From Streptomyces piniterrae (GTDB taxonomy: Bacteria > Actinomycetota > Actinomycetes > Streptomycetales > Streptomycetaceae), in contig NZ_SUMB01000019.1 of NCBI RefSeq assembly GCF_005048155.1, forward strand, positions 1 through 64,000: a stretch of 64,000 nucleotides of DNA, read 5' to 3'. The position numbers were made by a program, and so were the translations under genes. Shown here piece by piece: positions 17,383-23,474 of the stretch. Within the stretch, counting starts at the first letter, position 1; each line of letters starts with the position of its first letter. Below the pieces are notes generated by a model that had not been told where the DNA came from, ran no database searches, and was given only the letters and a program-made list of their open reading frames with translations.

Positions 17383-17513
17383 GCGGACAGAGTACGACCG
17401 GGCACTGACAATCGGCTGGGTTTGCGTACGCTCGGGACAGGCCAGGCCCTGGACGCGGCGCTCCCGGAGCAATCCCGGCAGTGCCCCCCGGAGCACTCTC
17501 GACAGCGTGCGAG

Positions 17514-17529
17514 AATGGTCTAGACAACA
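17514..17529. promoter_or_regulatory. Candidate DasR-responsive element (dre) upstream of ptsH
   Basis: AATGGTCTAGACAACA matches the recalled dre consensus AGTGGTCTAGACCACT at 13 of 16 positions, including the central GGTCTAGAC. It ends 22 bp before the ptsH ATG. DasR, a GntR/HutC regulator of N-acetylglucosamine use, is known to control PTS genes including ptsH in Streptomyces coelicolor. Confidence 0.75.
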
Positions 17530-17551
17530 GTCGCGACTGAAGGGCAACACC

Positions 17552-17833
17552 ATGGCTGAGCGCCGCGTCAATGTCGGTTGGAACGAGGGTCTGCACGCCC
17601 GCCCCGCCTCGATCTTCGTCCGTGCGGCCACCGCGGCCGGCGTCCCCATGACGATCGCCAAGGCCGATGGCAACCCGGTCAACGCGGCCTCCATGCTCGC
17701 GGTCCTGGGCCTCGGCGCCCAGGGTGGCGAGGAGATCGTGCTGGCCTCCGACGCCGAGGGCGCCGAGGCCGCACTCGACCGTCTGGCGAAGCTCGTCGCC
17801 GAGGGCCTCGAGGAGCTCCCCGAGACCGTCTGA
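17552..17833 (+). CDS. ptsH: PTS phosphocarrier protein HPr
   Basis: The 93-residue protein starts at ATG 17552, with AAGGG 7 nt upstream. It accepts phosphate from phospho-EI on His15 (GLHARPAS) and passes it to sugar-specific EIIA. Ser47 in NAASMLAVL sits where Firmicutes HPr has its regulatory Ser46, but the surrounding residues differ and HPr kinase control is not expected in Streptomyces. It is monocistronic: a dre-like site lies upstream and a strong terminator downstream. Confidence 0.96.
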   Translation: MAERRVNVGWNEGLHARPASIFVRAATAAGVPMTIAKADGNPVNAASMLAVLGLGAQGGEEIVLASDAEGAEAALDRLAKLVAEGLEELPETV

Positions 17834-17856
17834 GTCCGCCAGGGCTTCAGTGTCAG

Positions 17857-17900
17857 CGGCCCCGTCGCGGCGACCGGAAACGGCCGCCGCGACGGGGCCG
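17857..17900 (+). terminator. Strong terminator of ptsH
   Basis: A perfect 16-bp GC-rich stem (17857-17872 with 17885-17900), whose loop can form a further CCG/CGG pairing, is followed by TTT. Confidence 0.9.
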
Positions 17901-18043
17901 TTTCGCTGCGCCGGCCGCCACGCACGGCAGCCCCGCAGCCGGCCCCTCCCCACCCCGCGCCCAGCAGCCCCCACCACCAAGGGCATGTGCACCGGACCCG
18001 GCGAATTCGGCTTTTCCACCCAGGCCACCGGGCACGCCGGAAT

Positions 18044-18160
18044 CGAATTACCGGCACGAGCACATTGGTGCGCACACATAGGCAGGCATACATGGCCACG
18101 CGGGCATAGGCACGCGCGCATCGACTCGGTTACCTCGCGACCCGAATTACCGCCACGAGC
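18044..18160. repeat. Two 18-bp direct repeats in the ptsH-GntR gap
   Basis: CGAATTACCGGCACGAGC (18044-18061) and CGAATTACCGCCACGAGC (18143-18160) differ at one base. Related CGAAT-containing words recur nearby (18002, about 18164, about 18181). The gap 17901-18301 is noticeably less GC-rich than its surroundings and has no ORF with a ribosome site. It lies between the 3' ends of two convergent genes, so these need not be regulatory. Confidence 0.6.
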
Positions 18161-18301
18161 GCGACGAATATCCGGGTTCCCGAATACCGGCCTGGGAAAT
18201 ACGAAAAGGGCGCACCGAACAGCCTGGTGCAGCAGAACCGGCAGCCGCCATTAAGTGCCGGCCGAAAAAGATTCCGCGCCTCTTTGTATACGGGGCGATT
18301 G

Positions 18302-18991
18302 TTAACTTCGAGCGCGCGCCGTGTTGACGGGCCGTTTCGAACCGCTCACCTCGGGCGCGGCAGGGCGCCGCAACCGGTGCACCGGGAGGGAGCGTTCGAT
18401 ATGAGCCGCCATCAGGGCGCGGGCCCGTTCGGCGTCCCCCCGGGCCACCGCGTCCAGCACCGCGCCGTGTTCGTCCCACGACTCGGCGGCGCGGGCCGGG
18501 AGTTCCACGGTGTACATCCACTCGATCTTGCGCCGCAGCTGGGTCAGCAGCGCCGTCAGGCTGGGGCTGCCGGCCGCCTGGGCCAGCGTTTCGTGGAACC
18601 AGCCGTCCAGTTGGCGCAGATCCGAGGGGTGGCCGTGCCGGGCCCGCTCGCGGCCGAGGCGTACCAGGCCGCGCAGCACCTTCACATGCGCCGGGCTGCG
18701 GCGGGCGGCGGCGCGGGCGGCACCCAGCGGCTCCAACAGGGCGCGGATGTCCAGGAGATCGGCCGCCTCCTGCTCGGTGGGCTCGGCGACGCAGGCGCCC
18801 GCGTGGTGGCGGGTGGTGACGAAGCCCTCGGACTGCAAGGTGCGCAGCGCCTCGCGCACCGGGACCCGGGAGACGCCGTACCGCGCCGCCAGGATGTCCT
18901 CGATGAGCCGGCTCCCCGGCGCGAGCGCGCCGGAGACGATGTCATCGCGAATTGCCGTGCACACCGCATGCGCGGAAATATGGCCTCGCAT
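18302..18991 (-). CDS. GntR-family transcriptional regulator (FadR/FCD subfamily)
   Basis: The 229-residue protein starts at ATG 18991 after GGAGG. It has an N-terminal winged helix (about 5-75, with the usual GSRLIEDILAARYGVSRVPV pattern) and an all-helical FCD ligand domain (about 80-205) with conserved Asp/His positions (DLRQLDGWFH and later HIERSL) that hold a metal in this subfamily. It ends in a basic tail. Such regulators respond to organic acids, but the ligand and targets are unknown. Two phased palindromes lie just upstream and probably form its autoregulatory operator. Confidence 0.88.
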   Translation of the reverse strand: MRGHISAHAVCTAIRDDIVSGALAPGSRLIEDILAARYGVSRVPVREALRTLQSEGFVTTRHHAGACVAEPTEQEAADLLDIRALLEPLGAARAAARRSPAHVKVLRGLVRLGRERARHGHPSDLRQLDGWFHETLAQAAGSPSLTALLTQLRRKIEWMYTVELPARAAESWDEHGAVLDAVARGDAERARALMAAHIERSLPVHRLRRPAAPEVSGSKRPVNTARARS

Positions 18992-19025
18992 CGTCCGTGC
19001 CTCCGCCGTAATCCCCTGGAAACAT

Positions 19026-19077
19026 CGCCGATCGGCGACATTTCCGTAACCCTAGCCGCCGATCGGCGACTTTTCCG
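19026..19077. promoter_or_regulatory. Two identical 12-bp palindromes 31 bp apart, candidate GntR operator
   Basis: CGCCGATCGGCG occurs at 19026-19037 and 19057-19068, 31 bp centre to centre (about three helical turns). The flanks also repeat (ACATTTCCG and ACTTTTCCG). They lie 35-86 bp upstream of the GntR ATG, the position expected for an autoregulatory operator. They cannot serve the M23 gene, whose promoter is at its far end. Confidence 0.65.
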
Positions 19078-19180
19078 CGACTCTATTCGACTGGGTCGGC
19101 TTTTCCGACGGACGCCGGGTATTCATGGATATTTTTTGGCCATCGGCACGCATGTGGCGCCGATGGCAGCCGGATACGCC

Positions 19181-19206
19181 GAAGCCCCGGTCGGGACCGG
19201 GGCTTC
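19181..19206 (-). terminator. Terminator of the M23 peptidase gene
   Basis: A perfect 12-bp stem (19181-19192 with 19195-19206) with a minimal GG loop lies 44 bp after the M23 stop. Confidence 0.8.
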
Positions 19207-19249
19207 TCAAAGGCGCTGCGACGCGAAGGCGCCGCGACGGTGCGGGGCG

Positions 19250-20050
19250 TCAGACGTTGACGTCGTGCGAGCGCAGGTAGGCGATCGGATCGATGTCCGA
19301 GCCGTAGTCCGGGCCGGTGCGGGCCTCGAAGTGCAGGTGCGGTCCGGTGGTGTTGCCGGTGGAGCCGGACAGGCCGATCTGCTGGCCGGGGGTGACGGTC
19401 TGGCCGACCGAGACCCCGAGGGACGAGAGATGTCCGTACTGGGTGTACGTACCGTCGTTCATCTTGATCACGACGTTGTTGCCGTACGCGCCGCCCCAGC
19501 CGGCCTCGACGACGGTGCCCCGGCCGACGGCGTGCACCGAGCTGCCGGAGGCGGCGTGGAAGTCTATGCCGGTGTGGCTCCCGGAGGACCACAGGCCGCT
19601 GGAGGCCTTGTACGGGGTGGACACGTACGAGCCGGCGATGGGGGCGACGTAGGCGTTGAGGCGCCTGCGCTCCGCCTCGCGGGCCGCACGCTCCTTTGCC
19701 CTGCGCTCCGCCTCGGCCTTCTTCTTGGCCTCCTCGGCGCGCCGCTTGGCCTCTTCGGCCCGCTTCTTGGCCTCGGCCTCGGCCTTCGCCTTCGCGGCGG
19801 CGGCCTCGGCGGCGGCCTGTTGGGCGTCGGCCTGGGCCTCGATGCGGTCGGCGAGTTCGCTGCCCAGCACGACGGCCCGGCTCAGACCGGTGTCGTGGGT
19901 GGTCGCCTCGTCCGTGGCGGCCAGCGCCGGCGACGCCATGGAGGCGACGACTCCGGTGGCCGCGAGGGTGGCTATGCCGGCGATGTTGCGGGTCGTACGG
20001 GCGGTGCGGCTCGTACGACGGTGTTTCCCGGTGGCACGGGTGAACGCCAT
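19250..20050 (-). CDS. Secreted M23 (LytM-type) cell-wall peptidase under a c-di-AMP riboswitch
   Basis: The 266-residue protein has a twin-basic start, hydrophobic core and cleavage site near 44/45 (ALA-ATD). An Ala/Glu/Lys-rich coiled coil (about 65-130) follows, then the M23 domain (about 150-250). The zinc ligands are present in HTGIDFHA and HLHFE. It should cleave peptidoglycan cross-bridges or stems outside the cell. The gene is monocistronic, with a riboswitch in its leader that matches the class controlling Streptomyces cell-wall hydrolases and Rpf proteins, so expression probably falls when c-di-AMP is high. Confidence 0.92.
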   Translation of the reverse strand: MAFTRATGKHRRTSRTARTTRNIAGIATLAATGVVASMASPALAATDEATTHDTGLSRAVVLGSELADRIEAQADAQQAAAEAAAAKAKAEAEAKKRAEEAKRRAEEAKKKAEAERRAKERAAREAERRRLNAYVAPIAGSYVSTPYKASSGLWSSGSHTGIDFHAASGSSVHAVGRGTVVEAGWGGAYGNNVVIKMNDGTYTQYGHLSSLGVSVGQTVTPGQQIGLSGSTGNTTGPHLHFEARTGPDYGSDIDPIAYLRSHDVNV

Positions 20051-20077
20051 CTGGTGGCTTGTCCTTTCCTTCCTTCT

Positions 20078-20190
20078 CGCCTACCGGGTTAGCTGACGGG
20101 TTCGGAGCAGGAAGGTCTCCTACGGACTCCTCCGGAGAGAGGTCCGATTCACCCCAGGGGGACATGTGGGTCCCCGGCTCCCCTGGCTCG
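20078..20190 (-). promoter_or_regulatory. c-di-AMP (ydaO/yuaA-type) riboswitch
   Basis: On the minus strand the leader shows the signature segments recalled from Streptomyces ydaO elements: GGGGAGCCGGGGACCCAC near the 5' end, CTGGGGTGAATCGG, then TAGGAGACCTTCCTGCTCCG and the conserved 3' block CCCGTCAGCTAACC..GGTAGGCG. It ends 28 nt before the ATG of the M23 peptidase gene. In Gram-positive bacteria this class turns expression off on binding c-di-AMP. Confidence 0.88.
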
Positions 20191-20262
20191 CGCCGTACGG
20201 GGACTCGGCGATGACTGCCCGGCGCCACTGTTGTGGCGGTCTTGTGACGAACAGCCGGACCG

Positions 20263-20292
20263 ACGCTAAACGGGACATCTTTCAATCGGCAA
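20263..20292 (-). promoter_or_regulatory. Candidate promoter for the riboswitch-M23 transcript
   Basis: On the minus strand TTGCCG (20292-20287) and TAGCGT (20268-20263) are 18 bp apart, about 70 bp upstream of the riboswitch. Confidence 0.45.
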
Positions 20293-20361
20293 ACGGAACC
20301 GCCTCTTTGTGCCCTTCGCCACACGGGCATGAAGCAACCAGTCATAACAATCCGGACATAC

Positions 20362-20399
20362 AAGGGATCCCGCGGCGAACTCACGCCACGGGATCCCTT
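20362..20399 (-). terminator. Terminator of the M16 peptidase operon
   Basis: A 16-bp stem with one mismatch (20362-20377 with 20384-20399) lies 35 bp after the last M16 gene and separates it from the M23 transcription unit. Confidence 0.82.
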
Positions 20400-20434
20400 T
20401 TGGGTGGAAATGTCCGGAGATCATCCGGCCGGTG

Positions 20435-21844
20435 CTAGCCGCTGACGACCGTCACCTCACCGATGCCCAGCTCCCGGACGGGCCCGGCGATCTGCGCCGC
20501 GTCGCCCACCAGGACCGTCACCAGCCGGTCCACGGGGAACGCGTTCACCGCCGCGGCGGTCGCCTCGACGGTGCCGGTCTCGGCCAGCCGGGCGTACAAC
20601 TGCGCCTGGAAGTCGTCCGGGAGATGCTGCTCCACCTGGTCGGCGAGGGTGCCCGCGACGGCGGCCGCGGTCTCGTACTTCAGCGGCGCGACCCCGACGA
20701 GGTTCTGCACCGCGACATCCCGCTCGGCGTCCGTGAGCCCCTCGTCCGCGAGGGTGCGCAGCACCTTCCACAGGTCCTCCAGCGCCGGCCCGGTGGAGGC
20801 GGTGTCCACCGAGCCGCTGATCGCCAGCATCGCGGCGCCACTGCCGTCGGCGGAGGAACGCAGCACCTGGCCGAAGGCGCGCACCCCGTAGGTGTAGCCC
20901 TTCTCCTCGCGCAGCACCCGGTCCAGCCGGGAGGTGAGGGTGCCACCGAGGCAGTACGTGCCGAGGACCTGCGCGGGCCAGACCCGGTCGTGCCGGTCGG
21001 CACCGATACGGCCGATGAGCAGCTGCGTCTGTACGGCGCCGGGGCGGTCCACGATCACCACGCGGCCGGCGTCGTCCGCGATGATCGGCGACGCCTTCAC
21101 CGGCTCGGCGGTGGAGCCGGTCCAGGCGCCGAGCGTGTCGGCGAGCGCCGCGTCCAGGTCGACACCGGCGAAGTCACCGACGACGACGGCGGTGGCCGTG
21201 GCGGGCCGCACATGGGCGTCGTAGAAGGCCCGGACGGCCGCCGCGTCGATCCGCTCGACGGTCTCCTCGGTGCCCTGGCGGGGCCGCGACATCCGGGACG
21301 TGCCCGGGAACAGCTCCTTGGACAGGGCCATCGCGGCGCGCCGTGCCGGGTTGGCCAGCTCGTGCGGGATCTCGTCGAGGCGGTTGCGGACCAGCCGCTC
21401 GACCTCGCTGACCGGGAAGGCGGGGGCGCGCAGCGCATCGGCGAGCAGGCCGAGCGCGCGGGCCAGCCGGGACGCCGGCACTTCGAGGGAGACCCGCAGC
21501 CCGGGGTGGTCGGCGTGCGCGTCCAGGGTGGCGCCGCAGCGCTCCAGCTCGGCGGCGAACTCCTCCGCCGTGTGCTTGTCGGTGCCCTCGGACAGGGCCC
21601 GCGCCATGATCGTGGCGACGCCGTCCAGACCCTCGGGCTCGGCCTCCAGAGGAGCGACCAGGTTGATCTCGACGGCGACGACCTGCTGACCGGGGCGGTG
21701 ACTGGTCAGGAGGGTCAGCCCGTTGGGCAGTTGGCTGCGCTCCGGCGCCGGGAAGGCCCACGGCTTGGGCGCGCCGCCCCGGGGCTGCGGGTGGAAGTCC
21801 ATGGTGCTGGCGATGGAACCTGCGCTGGTAACGGCGTCGCTCAC
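20435..21844 (-). CDS. M16 family peptidase-like protein, non-catalytic partner
   Basis: The 469-residue protein has the two-domain M16 fold, but the zinc motif HxxEH is absent: the equivalent helix reads GVATIMARALSEGT. It should therefore be the inactive subunit of a heterodimer with its upstream neighbour, as in bacterial PqqF/YmxG-like and mitochondrial processing peptidase pairs. The GTG start at 21844 overlaps the neighbour's stop by 4 nt (GTGA), which implies translational coupling and 1:1 synthesis. It has no signal peptide, so it is cytoplasmic or peripheral. Confidence 0.9.
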   Translation of the reverse strand: MSDAVTSAGSIASTMDFHPQPRGGAPKPWAFPAPERSQLPNGLTLLTSHRPGQQVVAVEINLVAPLEAEPEGLDGVATIMARALSEGTDKHTAEEFAAELERCGATLDAHADHPGLRVSLEVPASRLARALGLLADALRAPAFPVSEVERLVRNRLDEIPHELANPARRAAMALSKELFPGTSRMSRPRQGTEETVERIDAAAVRAFYDAHVRPATATAVVVGDFAGVDLDAALADTLGAWTGSTAEPVKASPIIADDAGRVVIVDRPGAVQTQLLIGRIGADRHDRVWPAQVLGTYCLGGTLTSRLDRVLREEKGYTYGVRAFGQVLRSSADGSGAAMLAISGSVDTASTGPALEDLWKVLRTLADEGLTDAERDVAVQNLVGVAPLKYETAAAVAGTLADQVEQHLPDDFQAQLYARLAETGTVEATAAAVNAFPVDRLVTVLVGDAAQIAGPVRELGIGEVTVVSG

Positions 21845-23199
21845 AGGGCCGCCTCCTCTTCCTCGGTGCCGGCAGCCGCGTCGGTGGGCTCATTGGGCTC
21901 GGTGGGCTCGTACACGAGCACCGCTCGGTTGTCGGGGCGCAGCCGGGCCTGGGCGACCGCCTGCACCTCCTGCGGGGTGATCTCCAGAACGCGCCGGACG
22001 GCGGTCAGCGCGAGCTGCGGGTCGCCGAACAGGACGGCGAACCGGCAGAGTTCGTCGGCGCGGCCGCTGACCGTCGCGAGACGGTCCAGCCACTCGCGCT
22101 CCAACTGGGCCTGCGCGCGCTCCATCTCCTCCGGGGTCGGCCCCTCGGCGGCGAACCGGGCCAGCTCCTCGTCGACCGCGCTCTCGATGGCGGGAACCTC
22201 CACGCCGCCGGACGTCTTCACGTCGAGCCAGCCGAGCGACGGCGCGCCGGCCAGCCGCAGCAGGCCGAAGCCGGCGGCGACGGCGCTGCGGTCACGGCGC
22301 ACCAGGCGGTTGTACAGACGGGAGGACTCGCCGCCCCCCAGGACGGTGAGCGCCAGATCCGCCGCGTCCGCCTCACGGGTGCCGTCGTGCGGCAGCCGGT
22401 AGGCCGCCATCAGGGCGCGGGAGGGGACCTCCTCCTCGACGACCTCGCGCAGCTCGCCGCCCATGATGTCGGGCAGGGTGCCGTCCCGGGGCGGCTGCTT
22501 GCCGTCGTGCGCCGGGATCGAGCCGAAGTACTTCTCCACCCAGGCCAGCGTCTGCTCCGGGTCGATGTCACCGACGATCGACAGGACCGCGTTGTTGGGC
22601 GCGTAGTACGTACGGAAGAACGCCCGCGCGTCCTCCAGGGAGGCGGCGTCCAGGTCGGCCATCGACCCGATGGGCGTGTGGTGGTACGGGTGGCCCTCCG
22701 GGTACGCCATGGCCGTCAGCTTCTCGAAGGCCGTGCCGTACGGGACGTTGTCGTAACGCTGGCGGCGCTCGTTCTTGACGACGTCGCGCTGGTTCTCCAG
22801 GGACTCGTCGTCGAGCGCGGTCAGCAGCGAGCCCATACGGTCCGCCTCCAGCCAGAGCGCGAGCTCCAGCTCATGGGCCGGCATGGTCTCGAAGTAGTTG
22901 GTGCGCTCGAAGCTCGTGGTGCCGTTCAGCGAACCGCCGGCGCCCTGGACGAGCTCGAAGTGGCCGTTGCCCTTCACCTGCGCGGACCCCTGGAACATCA
23001 GGTGCTCGAAGAGGTGAGCCAGGCCCGTACGGCCCTTGACCTCGTGGCGTGAGCCGACGTCGTACCACAGGCACACCGCTGCGACCGGGGTCAGGTGGTC
23101 TTCGGAGAGCACCACGCGCAGGCCGTTGGCCAGCCGGTGCTCGGTCGCTGTCAGGCCGCCGGAACCGGCTTGTTCTGTGGCCGTGTGACCCATGGGCAT
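21841..23199 (-). CDS. M16 family zinc metallopeptidase, catalytic subunit
   Basis: The 452-residue protein starts at ATG 23199, chosen because AAGGGA precedes it by 5 nt; the frame stays open further upstream. The inverzincin motif HLFEH (His62, Glu65, His66) is intact, and the third zinc ligand Glu144 is in the VVKNE segment at the usual distance. It probably degrades or processes peptides together with the inactive partner downstream. Divergent parC begins 275 bp away. Confidence 0.92.
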   Translation of the reverse strand: MPMGHTATEQAGSGGLTATEHRLANGLRVVLSEDHLTPVAAVCLWYDVGSRHEVKGRTGLAHLFEHLMFQGSAQVKGNGHFELVQGAGGSLNGTTSFERTNYFETMPAHELELALWLEADRMGSLLTALDDESLENQRDVVKNERRQRYDNVPYGTAFEKLTAMAYPEGHPYHHTPIGSMADLDAASLEDARAFFRTYYAPNNAVLSIVGDIDPEQTLAWVEKYFGSIPAHDGKQPPRDGTLPDIMGGELREVVEEEVPSRALMAAYRLPHDGTREADAADLALTVLGGGESSRLYNRLVRRDRSAVAAGFGLLRLAGAPSLGWLDVKTSGGVEVPAIESAVDEELARFAAEGPTPEEMERAQAQLEREWLDRLATVSGRADELCRFAVLFGDPQLALTAVRRVLEITPQEVQAVAQARLRPDNRAVLVYEPTEPNEPTDAAAGTEEEEAAL

Positions 23200-23474
23200 G
23201 TACGTCCCTTCGATCCGCTTGCGAGGAAGTTCTGTCACCCTATGCAAGCGCGTCGGCATCTGGCGAAGTTACGGACCGAGGAGCCCCGTACGGGGGGCTT
23301 GGTACCGCCCGCCGGAGAGCCGAAAGGGGAGTCGCGGTCGGCGTTGTCAGTGGGGCGGTCCACAATGGTCCGCGTCAGACTCAGGCAGACTCAGCTGTCG
23401 ATCCGACAGCTGACCGCCCCGACAGCATTGATCCAACATCGGCAGTAGACGCAGCAGAAGGAGCCGCAGCCGCG

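Noticed and set aside
13918..17523. A 1201-codon + strand open frame opposite the GNAT/acyl-CoA-synthetase gene
   Set aside because: It is antisense to a well-supported gene, contains no recognisable domain, and has an Asp/Gly/Arg-rich composition typical of high-GC shadow frames.
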